Assembly (NCBI GenBank): GCA_000381585.1
Contig: KB906735.1
Location: 666,836-730,835, forward strand
Source of the DNA: Acidobacteriaceae bacterium KBS 83
GTDB taxonomy: Bacteria > Acidobacteriota > Terriglobia > Terriglobales > Acidobacteriaceae
Length of the DNA: 64,000 nucleotides
Direction: 5' to 3'
Positions 55,732 to 64,000 of the stretch are shown piece by piece. Under the pieces are notes generated by a model. That model was given only the letters and a program-made list of their open reading frames with translations. It made no database searches and was not told the DNA's origin. Position 1 is the first letter of the stretch. Each line of letters begins with the position of its first letter. Made by a program: the position numbers and the translations under genes.

Positions 55732-56139
55732 TTAGCCAATAAGGAACTCTCGATCCACAGGGATTTGCATCGAATTTGCGAGGCTATTCGTTTCCTCAGC
55801 CATGCCGACGACCGCCAAAAACTCAGCATACTGCTCGTCGGATAGGCCCTTGGCCCGCGCCGCGGCCGTGTGCGAGTGGACGCAGTAGCTGCAGCTGTTC
55901 ACTGTTGATACCGCGATATAGACCAGCTCCTTCGTGAGCGGATCGAGCACTCCGGATTCCATCATCACCTGTTTCACACTCGACCACGTCCGTTCGAGAA
56001 GCCGGGGCTGATTCGCGAGAGCACGCCAGAAATTGTTCACGAAATCTGACTTGCGAGTTGCGCGTATATCTTCGAACACGGTCTTTACAGCCGGGACAAT
56101 TGCAGCTTCCTCATCAGTCCAGAGTTTGATGGTCGCCAC
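55732..56139 (-). CDS. AhpD/carboxymuconolactone-decarboxylase-like protein with CxxC
   Basis: I chose the GTG at 56139 because GGAGG lies nine bases upstream; a TTG at 56160 would include that site in the coding part. 135 residues. Motif SCSYCVHSH gives the redox pair CxxC with His four residues after, and an upstream Glu in KELVYIAVS fits the proton-relay position of AhpD. Single-domain thiol peroxidase or recycling enzyme. It is the Cys counterpart of the selenoprotein at 49862. Confidence 0.88.
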   Translation of the reverse strand: MATIKLWTDEEAAIVPAVKTVFEDIRATRKSDFVNNFWRALANQPRLLERTWSSVKQVMMESGVLDPLTKELVYIAVSTVNSCSYCVHSHTAAARAKGLSDEQYAEFLAVVGMAEETNSLANSMQIPVDREFLIG

Positions 56140-56368
56140 TCGGTAGTACCTCCACTGCAATCATAAGGACCCTTCTTCCGTGCTTACCAGCTTTACGAAA
56201 TCCCGCCAAAGATCAAAATCAGATCGAGTCCCTGGCTCCGCGCACTGTCTGAAAAATCCGCTTCGAGAAATACAATGAGTGGGGATCGGCAAGCCGCCCC
56301 ACCCCGCAATATCTGACTTCTCAATTCCATATTTTCGCAAGACCAGCCCAAAGGAGCGCCAGGGCCGA

Positions 56369-57454
56369 ATGGCAGAAGTTTCAACAGTAGCGGTGCAGGC
56401 GCCAGAGGTGCGCCAGACAAAGCCTCATTTCGAGGTGTTGGATGGGCTGCGTGGTTTGGCCGCGGTGGGGGTGGTGACCTTCCACTTCATGGAAATGGTG
56501 ATCTGGAACTACAGCAAGCTGTGGATTGGGCATGGCTTCCTGGCTGTTGATTTTTTCTTTTGCCTCTCCGGCTTTGTGATGGGCTATGCCTATGACGATC
56601 GCCTCGAAAAAATGGGCCTGTGGACCTTCCTGAAGGCCCGTCTGATTCGCCTCCATCCTCTGGTAGTGCTCGGAACGGTGCTGGGACTGATCGCCTTGTA
56701 TGCCAATCCGTTTGGAGGCACACCGGGATACGGGCCGGGCAAAGTCGCGCTGATGTTTGCGGCGTCGCTGCTGCTCATTCCCTACGGAGTGATGAAAGAA
56801 CGCTCACAGAATCTGTTCAGCCTGAATGCCCCGGCGTGGTCACTGTTCTGGGAGTACGTAGCAAATGTGGTCTTTGGCATTGCGCTGTACCGGATAAAAC
56901 GCGGGCTGCTTGTGGTGCTGACGATCATTGCGGCAGTGCTGCTGTGCTGGGCCGGGTATCGTGCCGGGAACTTATCCGGCGGATGGAGTGCGCGGAATTT
57001 TTGGGATGGCGGTGCGCGTGTCGCCTTTTCGTTCATGGCGGGGCTGCTGGTCTACCGCATGGGCTGGCGGCTGCGTACTCGGCTTGGCTTTGGCGCGTTG
57101 AGCGTACTCCTGGTGCTTGCATTGGCTATGCCGTATGCGAAAGGCGGATGGATACGCGAAGCGGCAGTCATCATCGTGTATTTCCCATTGCTGATAGCGC
57201 TGGGCGCAGGGGCCAAAGTATCCCCGCGAGTCGAACGGTTGTGCCGGTTTTCAGGAGACCTGTCGTATCCGCTGTATATGACCCACTACTCAATAGTCTG
57301 GATTTGGGGAGACTTCGCCGAGAAACACCAACTAGCAACTCGAGGGATGGCGCCGGAAGTGCTCTGCGGAACCGTAATCATGGTCGCATTTGCATCTTTG
57401 GTGATGGTCGCGTACGACAAGCCAGTACGCGCGTATTTGCGAGCCAGATGGTGA
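56369..57454 (+). CDS. Acyltransferase family 3 (OafA-like) membrane protein
   Basis: 361 residues from the ATG at 56369, with AGGG upstream. About ten hydrophobic segments. Landmarks are FEVLDGLRGLAAVGVVTFHF with the catalytic His, FFFCLSGFVMGYAYD, RLIRLHPL and APAWSLFWEY, then LSYPLYMTHYSIVW near the end. The family transfers acetyl or other acyl groups to surface sugars. No glycosyltransferase neighbours show its substrate. Confidence 0.9.
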   Translation: MAEVSTVAVQAPEVRQTKPHFEVLDGLRGLAAVGVVTFHFMEMVIWNYSKLWIGHGFLAVDFFFCLSGFVMGYAYDDRLEKMGLWTFLKARLIRLHPLVVLGTVLGLIALYANPFGGTPGYGPGKVALMFAASLLLIPYGVMKERSQNLFSLNAPAWSLFWEYVANVVFGIALYRIKRGLLVVLTIIAAVLLCWAGYRAGNLSGGWSARNFWDGGARVAFSFMAGLLVYRMGWRLRTRLGFGALSVLLVLALAMPYAKGGWIREAAVIIVYFPLLIALGAGAKVSPRVERLCRFSGDLSYPLYMTHYSIVWIWGDFAEKHQLATRGMAPEVLCGTVIMVAFASLVMVAYDKPVRAYLRARW

Positions 57455-57689
57455 TGTAAGTCACTCGAGATTCGGAAAGATGCTTGGGATGTTCGGATCG
57501 CGCAGCGGCAAGCGGGCCGGAGATGCGGGACGCCGTGCAATCTCTGATCCACAACGCTCGCTTCCTTCTTCCTCCCACAACCCTGAAGAGCGCTACACTC
57601 TGTGCACAGATTCACCTCCTATGCGACACAGGTATCCGGCACTGTTCGGCTGCGCCGTCGAGAAAGTGGCAAAGGTGTGGGCCGCTCCT

Positions 57690-58121
57690 ATCTCCCAATC
57701 GGCTGCGTATCTACCTGCTGGTTTGGCAGATGAACTCCGGCAGTGGAAGGTAGAGTGCAAGGACCCCTCGCCTAACGCCTTCATCTTCCCGATGCCGACG
57801 GCGGCGCCATGGACACGGCGAACTACCAATACCGGGTTCTCTAGCCTCTGGCGGAGGAGCTTGGCATTCCCAGGCTGAACTTCTAGATTCTGCGCCGCAC
57901 CATGGCTACTCGAGCGCATGGGATCGGTCAAGGACATTCAGGCGCACCTGCGGCACGCCAAGGCCGACACCACGGCTAGCGAGTACATGCCGGAACTGCC
58001 CGAAAGCGTGCAGCAGATGGTGGGATCGGTTTATCACATGCTCGCGAAAGGAGACGAGAACAAGAAAGGTCGGAGCATCTGCTACCAAAAGCTACCAACG
58101 CTCGGGAAGAGCAGCTTGTAA
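57690..58121 (+). pseudogene. Tyrosine-recombinase (phage integrase) C-terminal relic
   Basis: Reads PAGLADELRQWKVEC, DPSPNAFIFP, then after frame changes ANYQYRV and EELGIPRLNF, then IQAHLRHAKADTT and EYMPELPESVQQMVGSVYHML. The second set holds the LRHA segment of the catalytic domain; the terminal Tyr is probably in EYM. At least two frame changes. It lies 14 bases from the 3' end of tRNA-Val, the typical place for an integrase at its attachment site. Confidence 0.78.
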
Positions 58122-58134
58122 GTTATTGATTTAA

Positions 58135-58209
58135 TGGTGGGCGCTACAGGATTCGAACCTATGACTTCCACCGTGTGAAGGTGGCACTCTACCGCTGAGT
58201 TAAGCGCCC
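58135..58209 (-). tRNA. tRNA-Val, anticodon CAC
   Basis: 75 bases with encoded CCA. On the minus strand: acceptor stem GGGCGCT/AGCGCCC, D-arm with CTCAGCGGTAGAG, anticodon arm CCACC-TTCACAC-GGTGG with CAC, and T-arm with GGTTCGAATCC. The 3' end faces the integrase relic. Confidence 0.95.
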
Positions 58210-58345
58210 TTAGGGGTGGGGATCCGCTCGTGGGTTCCCGTCAGATGGGTCTCACCCACTGTAACATCGGGGCGCCCTGCGGCCCAACCCCCGCCATGTC
58301 CCTCGCCGGCCTTACCCATACCATTCCGTGTGCGCTGCCCATTCT

Positions 58346-58373
58346 GGAACTCGGACATCTACAATGCGATAAC
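58346..58373 (+). promoter_or_regulatory. Possible ECF-type promoter of the sigma-factor operon
   Basis: GGAACT at 58346-58351 matches the common ECF -35 element; 16 bases later comes GATAAC. The -10 element is weak, but the spacing fits and autoregulation of such operons is common. Confidence 0.4.
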
Positions 58374-58491
58374 GTACGTTTCCTGTATATGCCCTAAAGA
58401 TCATCAGAAGGACATGTGGCCTGCATCGAAAAGAGGTCACGCTGAGAGCATCTCCGCTGTCTCGCAAAAACAGGAAATCGTCCAGCCTCGA

Positions 58492-59445
58492 ATGCCGTTC
58501 CGCCCCTCAGACCGCCCCTCCAACCACCCGGATCATCCTCACCGTCCCTCCCGGGACGCGGATCGCCCCTTCTCCACCGAGACCGGCGCCGACACCAGCG
58601 AGGCTGATGATCTGGAAGCTCAAGAAAATGAAGCACTTCCCGCGATAGAGTATGAGGCACCTACCGGCATAGCTGACGATCCTGCTTCCGGCCCCCATTT
58701 CGACGAGCAACTAGGCGTAGAAGAAGACGAGGAATCCGCGCAACGTTTTGCTGAAGAGAGTGTTAAGGAAGACATGGCTACCGTTGCGGTTCGTCCCCAA
58801 TCGCATGTCGGACCCCTTTCCGGCGAGGTTCGCGCCGGTGCCAATGCGGCAACGCTCACCCCCGGCGGCTGGAGTCAACTCTCCGATGCCGAGATCATGC
58901 TGCGGGTCGCTGCCGGGGACGAGGCAGGGTTCAGCCTGCTGGTCGAGAAGTACCGCCGTCAGATGGTGCACTACATGTATCGCATGGTTCACAACCAGGC
59001 CATTGCCGAGGAGATGGCACAGGAGGTGTTCCTCCGCGTCTATCGCGCCCGTGCCAGTTACCGCGCGGAAGCCAAGTTCAGCACCTGGCTCTACCGCATC
59101 GCCACGAACCTCGGCGTAAACCACGCGCGGGACACGCGCTACGAACGTGGGGCCCAGGCCGTCTATCTGGATCAGCCGGACCCGGAAACCGGCATCAGCC
59201 CGGATGTCGCTGATACCACGCCGACGGTAGAAGAACATATGTTACGGGACGCGCGGCTCGCCGCCATCCGCAAGCACGTCATGGCTCTGCCCGAACGGCA
59301 GCGCACGGCCGTCCTGATGCACAAATATCAGGACTTGGATTACAAACAGATAGGTGCCGTCCTGAAGCTCAGCGAATCGGCCACCAAGTCGCTTCTCTTC
59401 CGCGCCTATCAGACATTACGCGAGCGGCTTAAGGAGTTCGTCTGA
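58492..59445 (+). CDS. ECF (RpoE-like) RNA polymerase sigma factor with long acidic N-terminal extension
   Basis: 317 residues from the ATG at 58492; a Met at 58414 is in frame but its AGAAGGA is too close. The first about 125 residues are polar, rich in Asp, Glu and Pro, and probably disordered. The sigma domains follow: sigma2 with LLVEKYRRQMVHYMYRM and FLRVYRARASYR, AEAKFSTWLYRIATNL, then sigma4 with ALPERQRTAVLMHKYQ and IGAVLKLSESATKSLLFRA. The stop overlaps the anti-sigma start (TGATG). Usual ECF factors are about 190 residues, so the extension is unusual and may contact the anti-sigma factor. Confidence 0.9.
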   Translation: MPFRPSDRPSNHPDHPHRPSRDADRPFSTETGADTSEADDLEAQENEALPAIEYEAPTGIADDPASGPHFDEQLGVEEDEESAQRFAEESVKEDMATVAVRPQSHVGPLSGEVRAGANAATLTPGGWSQLSDAEIMLRVAAGDEAGFSLLVEKYRRQMVHYMYRMVHNQAIAEEMAQEVFLRVYRARASYRAEAKFSTWLYRIATNLGVNHARDTRYERGAQAVYLDQPDPETGISPDVADTTPTVEEHMLRDARLAAIRKHVMALPERQRTAVLMHKYQDLDYKQIGAVLKLSESATKSLLFRAYQTLRERLKEFV

Positions 59446-59996
59446 TGCTCAACTCCCGGCCAACGTCAGCATCAGCATCGGAGCAAGGAAGTAGCACCAT
59501 GGATTGCAAAGCGACCAAAGCGCAGTTAGCCGACCTGCTGCTCGATCCAGCAGCCGCCTCGCCTGCTGCCCGTGAGCATGTCGCTGCCTGCGCGGAGTGC
59601 GACAAGGAGCTGAAGGAGTTGCAGGCGACACTGCTGGCGATGGACGGCTGGGAAGCGCCGGAGCCGACGCCGTACTTTGATACGCGGCTCGCCGCGCGCC
59701 TGCGCGAGGAGAAGGCCCACCCGCCGGCCGGCCTGTGGGAACGCATGCGCGCGCGTCTCCTCTACGGATCGAGCCTCCAGTTTCGTCCCATGGCTGCCGG
59801 TGCGTTGGCGCTCTTGCTGATGCTGGGCGGCGGCACCGCCATCTGGATGCAGAATGGCACGCAGCCGCCCGTTCCACAGGAGTCTGCCACCGTCCATGAT
59901 CTGCAGTTACTCGATGGCAATGCACAGGTCTATCAGCAGTTGAATTCGCTCGATACGGATGCGGATGATAACTCCGGCAATCCATCGGCGAATTAG
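59445..59996 (+). CDS. Anti-sigma factor with zinc-binding motif
   Basis: 183 residues, coupled to the sigma gene by TGATG. An N-terminal zinc-type anti-sigma domain has MDCKATKAQLADLLLD and HVAACAECDKEL (His-x3-Cys-x2-Cys). One transmembrane helix, MAAGALALLLMLGGGTAIW, follows at about 120-138, with a short outer domain ending in acidic residues. It should hold the sigma factor at the membrane until a signal arrives. A second start Met at MDCK is possible. Confidence 0.88.
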   Translation: MLNSRPTSASASEQGSSTMDCKATKAQLADLLLDPAAASPAAREHVAACAECDKELKELQATLLAMDGWEAPEPTPYFDTRLAARLREEKAHPPAGLWERMRARLLYGSSLQFRPMAAGALALLLMLGGGTAIWMQNGTQPPVPQESATVHDLQLLDGNAQVYQQLNSLDTDADDNSGNPSAN

Positions 59997-60103
59997 ACTT
60001 CAGTGGACAAACACTCTGCGCGAAGTATCCTCAGCGCAAAGTATTGTGAAAGCGAGGCGTGGCTTCGCTCCGCAGTATGCCTTATTGAGAAAGATGAATC
60101 TCC

Positions 60104-60889
60104 ATGCCTCGGTCGATCGCAACACGACACAGTCTGACCCCTGAACGTATCCGGGCTGACCGCAGTCGTGTCTTCCGGGGACGTGTATTCAAGCGCCACG
60201 GAATCTTGGTATCTACTCTGTTGCTCGCCGCGCTGCCTCTGGTCTATGCGCAGCATGGCAGCAACCCTCATCCTTCATCGCCCCCGAAGGCGGCGCCTCA
60301 TTCCTCCGCTCCTCCGGCGCAGTCCCCGCGGCCCTCGTATCATGCGCCCGAGGCTGGAGGTGCGTACCGCGGAGCTCCGCCCGGCTATGCACCTCGCCCC
60401 GGCAGTGCTCCCTATCCCACTGTCCATGCTCCCCACGGCGTACCTCCCGCGAACACACCTGGCCCCCACCTCGGCAACTGGCTCCAGAGTCATCAGGGGG
60501 AATCCTTTACCGGTCAGGAAAAGGCGTTGCGCAACGAACCGGGTTTCAACCGCCTCCCTCAGCAACAGCAGCAGCATCTCATCGACCGTCTGCATCAACT
60601 CGATACGATGCCACCGCAACAGCGCCAGCGCACTCTCGGCCGCATCGAGAATATGGAGCGGCTCAGCCCGGATCGCCGTCAGGCTGTGCGCAGCTCCGCG
60701 CAGGAGTTGAGCAACATGGATCCCGAGCGCAAGCAGCAGGTGCGCGGCGCATTCCGCGTCCTGCGCGAGATGTCACCCGGCGAGCGCGAGCAGGTGCTCA
60801 ACTCGCCGGCCTATCGCTCCATGTATAGCGACCACGAGCGGCAGGTGCTAGGCAACCTGCTGTCCGTCGAGCCCTATACGCCTCACTAG
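60104..60889 (+). CDS. DUF3106-domain exported protein
   Basis: 261 residues. A basic N-terminus and a hydrophobic segment (ILVSTLLLAALPLVYAQ) suggest a signal peptide. About 55-120 is a low-complexity Pro/Ala/His region. About 120-250 is a repeated helical part with RLPQQQQQHLIDRL, PPQQRQRTLGRI, LSPDRRQAVR and MSPGEREQVL, the DUF3106 signature. It lies 107 bases after the anti-sigma gene and probably belongs to the same regulon. Proteins like it resemble periplasmic metal- or envelope-stress helpers such as CpxP only in general character. Confidence 0.85.
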   Translation: MPRSIATRHSLTPERIRADRSRVFRGRVFKRHGILVSTLLLAALPLVYAQHGSNPHPSSPPKAAPHSSAPPAQSPRPSYHAPEAGGAYRGAPPGYAPRPGSAPYPTVHAPHGVPPANTPGPHLGNWLQSHQGESFTGQEKALRNEPGFNRLPQQQQQHLIDRLHQLDTMPPQQRQRTLGRIENMERLSPDRRQAVRSSAQELSNMDPERKQQVRGAFRVLREMSPGEREQVLNSPAYRSMYSDHERQVLGNLLSVEPYTPH

Positions 60890-60918
60890 AAATCTCCGAC
60901 ACAACGAACCGGCATTGC

Positions 60919-61776
60919 TTAGGGTGTCTTCGGATACATCTGAGCAATCATCGTTTTGTGCTGGTCGGAAAGTTGCGTATTCAAGGGTGTGCCTTTACCG
61001 TCTTTGAACAGAGAGCCGTCGAACTGGTACAGCATGATCGAGTTCATGTCGAACTGGGTCGCGCTGATCCCATCCGGTGAATACTTCTGCAGAACGTTCG
61101 TGTCGATATCAGCCTTGCTCCAGTAGTTTGGTGGGCCGGAAAAGACGCATATACCGCGTCAGTATTCCAATCTAAATTTTCAGTTGGACTCTGGAACTCG
61201 TGGATACAACCTAGAGCATGCCCAAATTCGTGGACCACGACTCGTTCGTACTCTCGATCATCAGTATCGTCGCGTAACCACCCGAAATTCATCGTGGGCT
61301 GATAAGTAGGAAAATAACTGCTGACCAGGCAGTCGTTTCCAATCGCCGACCACGAGCCGGCATCTGCCTGGAACGATATACGTATCTCCGCATCGCCATC
61401 ATTGACAAATTCGATCTTGAGATTGGCATGGTCGAGCCAGATATCCGCTTTCTCTTTTACCTTCCCTTTCTGAAAATCATCGCCATCGAGGAACTTGCAA
61501 GTCAGGGTATGTCCGTCCTCCCATTTCTTCTGGTTGATAAGTGCCATCCTGTTGACTTGCACAGGATCGTTCGCACTTAAGTTAGGGAGAGGGCCAATTG
61601 CCGCGACGAGTTGTTTAAAGTTGGAGTTTGGCGGAAGGGCCCTTTGCAACAGCCGCCGCTTTGTTCTGCACTGCAGCAGCGTATTGCGCTAACGCAGTAT
61701 TGTGAGCGACCGCTCGTGCCGGTTGAAAACTGGCAGGGATGATCCGGTCGAAGCAGATGCGTGGTGCTTGTGCCAT
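60919..61776 (-). pseudogene. Astacin/metzincin-like zinc protease, frameshifted twice
   Basis: From the ATG at 61776 the first frame reads CFDRIIPASFQPARA and AQYAAAVQ. It shifts near 61635 into FKQLVAAIGPLPNL and NQKKWEDGHTL. The zinc site is HEFGHALGCIHE with three His, and MNFGWLRDD lies before it. A second shift at the TTTT run near 61145 gives SGPPNYWSKADIDTNVL and the Met-turn SIMLYQF, ending at TAA 60919-60921. Each shift is one base. Without them this would be a normal secreted-type metzincin. Confidence 0.8.
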
Positions 61777-62409
61777 AAAGGTGTGCCTTTCGGATCGACA
61801 ACGAAAACTGCGCTGTTCCGCAGCGCGGAGGTCTCAAAGGGAGACACCGAAGGTTCCTTGTAGCCCGAGACGGCTTCTACTTTTAAGGAGCCGAGGAAAG
61901 AAGGTCGCAGCTATAACTCGAGGATTTATGAAGGTCAAGAACTTGATAAATGGCCGGCATGAGGTTAACCGGCAGCTTCGGATCGACGCGCGAAGATCGG
62001 CCCGTGCAATTTCTTGCTAACACAGCGACCGACACTCGTTTACTCAGACAACAATTTCTTGTACTACCGCCCGTACCAGTAACCTCTCGAGATAACAATT
62101 TGTAATTAGGGCTTCTTTTTTACACAACCAAATCGGGTATCAATCAAACTAAACTGATCACGGTTATTTACACGAGGAGCACGTTCCCGTGCGGTAACCT
62201 CCGATGGTTAACACATAAGACGCTGTAGATATTTCCTGTAGTCATGATTGCAATTTTTGCTCTTGGTTCTTACTGGTAATACCCCCAACTGCCAGCCCCG
62301 TCTTCCGGCGGAAGAGCCTTCTTCGAGGACTCGTCACACGTGGAATGTCTCGGAGAGCCCCTCGCTCTCTTGGCATATGGCTGAAGTTTGCGCTGTCTTG
62401 GGGTGCCAG
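61777..62409. other. AT-richer intergenic region
   Basis: No gene recognised. It is visibly richer in A and T than the neighbourhood around 62030-62270 and probably holds the promoter of the repeat lipoprotein. Confidence 0.4.
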
Positions 62410-64000
62410 ATGCGTATTGGTAGTCGTTATGGTTACAAATTAGTATATTCACTCTTCATCTCACTCACCTCCGCGCTTCTGCTCACGAGCTTTGGCTGTG
62501 GGGGGACCTCATCCGGCAGCATGGGCGCTCCAGGGAAGACCCTGCTCGCAATCGCCGCATCTCCCGCTACCGCGGACCTCTCCGTGGGTGCTGCGAAGCA
62601 GTTCAGCGCGACTGCGACCTATAACGACGGCTCTACTCAGGACGTCACCGCATCAGCAGCCTGGACGGACACAAGCCCGGCAATAGCAAAGATCACCGCC
62701 TCCGGCATGGTAACCGCCCTCGCCGCAGGCTCGACCACGGTCACCGCCACCCTGGATGGCGTGAGCGGAAGCGCCGACCTCACCGTCTCCGCGGCTCCGA
62801 AGACACTGACCTCCATCGCAGTATCCCCGGCTACCGCCACCATCGCCATCGGAGCCACCCAGCAGTTCACTGCCACTGGCACATACAGCGATAGCTCCAC
62901 CGCAAACGTCACTACGTCCGCCACGTGGTCGTCCTCGAGCACAGCCACTGCAAAGATCGCTCCGTCCGGCCTTGCCTCTGCGCTGGCCGCAGGCTCCGCC
63001 ACCATCACGGCAACCCTCAGCGGTGTCTCCGGCAGCGCGACCGTCACCGTGCCCGTCGCGGTCGTTGCAAAGACCCTGACTTCCGTCGCTGTTTCACCGG
63101 CGAGCCCAAGCATCGCCATCGGGGCTATCCAGCAGTTCGTCGCGACCGCGACCTATAACGACAGCACCACGGCAAACGTAACTACATCAGCTACCTGGAC
63201 GTCCTCCAACCCCGCCGTCGCGAAGGTCACCCCTTCCGGCCTTGCCTCTGCGCTGGCCGCTGGCTCCGCCACCATCATGGCTACCATCGACGGTGTCTCC
63301 GGCAGTGCGTCGCTCTCCGTGCCGCCACCCGCGGTCACGAAGACTCTGACTTCCATCGTAGTAATCCCGGCTACCGCTACTTTCGCAGTCGGCGCTATCC
63401 AGCAGTTCATCGCCACCGCGACCTACAGCGACAGCACCACGGCAAACGTAACCACATTAGCTACCTGGACGTCTTCCAACCCCACTATCGCGAAGATCAC
63501 TCCTGGCGGCCTCGCCTCTGCGCTGGCGGCGGGCTCCGCCACTATCACGGCAACCCTCAGCGGAGTCTCCGGCAGTGCGTCCCTCACTGTACCTCCACCC
63601 GCGAAGACCCTCACCTCCATCGCCGTCACTCCCGCCACGGCAAGCATCGTGGCTAAAGCTACCCAGCCGTTCAGCGCCACCGCGTTCTACAGCGACCACA
63701 CCACCGCCGACGTCACCACGACAGCAACCTGGACCTCATCTAATCCCACAGTAGCAATGGTGGATGCCGCAGGCCTCGCTACGGGAGTAGCAGCCGGCAC
63801 GGCAACCGTAACCGCAACCCTCACCGGCGTCGCGGGCGGCGCCGCGCTTACCGTTACGCCCAGCCTCACCGCCGTCTCCGTCACGCCGACTCCAGTCAGC
63901 CTCATCGTCGGGGCCACTGAGCAGTTCACCGCCACCGCCACCTACAGCGATGGATCGACGCACAACGTCACCGCCACCGTGCAGTGGTCCGTCGCCAGCA
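62410..64000 (+). CDS. BIG2-type Ig-repeat lipoprotein, N-terminal part
   Basis: The frame is open to the end of the window, so the C-terminus is missing; 530 codons are visible. I chose the ATG at 62410; a Met at 62377 is in frame. After a short basic start, LVYSLFISLTSALLLTSFGCGG forms a signal peptide with a weak lipobox (SFG before Cys). From about residue 45 there are repeats of about 88 residues with KTLTSIAVSPATA, IGATQQFTATATYSD, ATWTSSNP and LAAGSATITATLSGVSGSA. These are bacterial Ig-like group 2 domains of surface adhesins. Five are complete and a sixth is cut by the window edge. Confidence 0.88.
   Translation, partial: MRIGSRYGYKLVYSLFISLTSALLLTSFGCGGTSSGSMGAPGKTLLAIAASPATADLSVGAAKQFSATATYNDGSTQDVTASAAWTDTSPAIAKITASGMVTALAAGSTTVTATLDGVSGSADLTVSAAPKTLTSIAVSPATATIAIGATQQFTATGTYSDSSTANVTTSATWSSSSTATAKIAPSGLASALAAGSATITATLSGVSGSATVTVPVAVVAKTLTSVAVSPASPSIAIGAIQQFVATATYNDSTTANVTTSATWTSSNPAVAKVTPSGLASALAAGSATIMATIDGVSGSASLSVPPPAVTKTLTSIVVIPATATFAVGAIQQFIATATYSDSTTANVTTLATWTSSNPTIAKITPGGLASALAAGSATITATLSGVSGSASLTVPPPAKTLTSIAVTPATASIVAKATQPFSATAFYSDHTTADVTTTATWTSSNPTVAMVDAAGLATGVAAGTATVTATLTGVAGGAALTVTPSLTAVSVTPTPVSLIVGATEQFTATATYSDGSTHNVTATVQWSVAS
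62535..64000 (+). repeat. Tandem BIG2-encoding repeats, six units of about 258-270 bp
   Basis: Units begin near 62535, 62800, 63069, 63339, 63604 and 63861, each opening with a form of KTLTSIAVSP. Units 2 to 4 are most alike at the DNA level, suggesting recent expansion. The start of the gene carries unit 1, which has diverged. Confidence 0.85.

Noticed and set aside
62637-63963. Series of minus-strand open frames of about 85-160 codons
   Set aside because: They are periodic shadows of the plus-strand BIG2 repeats.
1-64000. CRISPR arrays or complete insertion sequences
   Set aside because: I saw no short direct repeats with regular spacers and no intact transposase with inverted ends; only decayed recombinase pieces.

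Overview
The window looks like a chromosome segment of an Acidobacteriota member, probably Terriglobia. This is inferred from gene content, not from a marker gene. The clues are large Oar-type TonB-dependent receptors with an N-terminal carboxypeptidase-like domain, lipoproteins built from putative-Ig and BIG2 repeats, a SpoIIE-type phosphatase, an S15/CocE hydrolase and moderately high GC. Core genes (peptide deformylase, tRNA-Val, ECF sigma/anti-sigma) are mixed with accessory modules and many broken genes.

Layout. 1-6.0 kb: end of an arylsulfotransferase-like gene, a putative-Ig lipoprotein, a bidirectional terminator, a membrane SpoIIE phosphatase and a lipase-like hydrolase. 6.4-11.4 kb: a signalling cluster with a PAS-PAS histidine kinase, a FixJ-like regulator, a lone receiver and a GAF-GAF-AAA+-Fis sigma-54 activator. 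11.4-25.1 kb: genes apparently controlled by that activator. Two perfectly spaced -24/-12 promoters, each with a similar upstream element of about 52 bp, precede egtB and a xenobiotic-type operon. The operon holds two Asp-nucleophile alpha/beta hydrolases, an LLM monooxygenase, a frameshifted flavin reductase, an esterase-like protein with Ala in place of Ser, an SDR lacking Tyr and Lys, a TMEM175-like channel, a mercuric-reductase-like flavoprotein and a MOSC/ferredoxin-reductase fusion. 25-44.8 kb: membrane protein, malate dehydrogenase-like enzyme, secreted beta-propeller, a decayed TonB receptor abutting a decayed S9 peptidase, an S15 hydrolase, a papain/serine-hydrolase fusion, an intact TonB receptor and an MFS transporter.

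45.1-51.2 kb is the most exciting part: a complete selenocysteine island. It has tRNA-Sec (selC, minus strand), selD, selA and selB, followed by two genes with in-frame TGA codons. The first is an AhpD-like protein whose CxxC is CPYU. The second is a membrane-anchored iodothyronine-deiodinase-like protein with a T-U-P-P active site. Each TGA is followed at once by a SECIS-like hairpin; the one in the deiodinase-like gene has a perfect 6-bp stem and an AGGTT loop. Relics of a serine recombinase and a DUF1016 nuclease lie just downstream, and a TonB-receptor fragment just upstream, so the island may have been acquired.

52.9-64 kb: an SDR, a broken GH39-like hydrolase overlapping peptide deformylase, an ordinary Cys-containing AhpD-like protein, an acyltransferase, an integrase relic beside tRNA-Val, ECF sigma and anti-sigma genes, a DUF3106 protein, a broken astacin-like protease and the start of a BIG2-repeat lipoprotein. 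Several frame breaks lie at homopolymer runs, so some pseudogene calls may reflect sequence errors.
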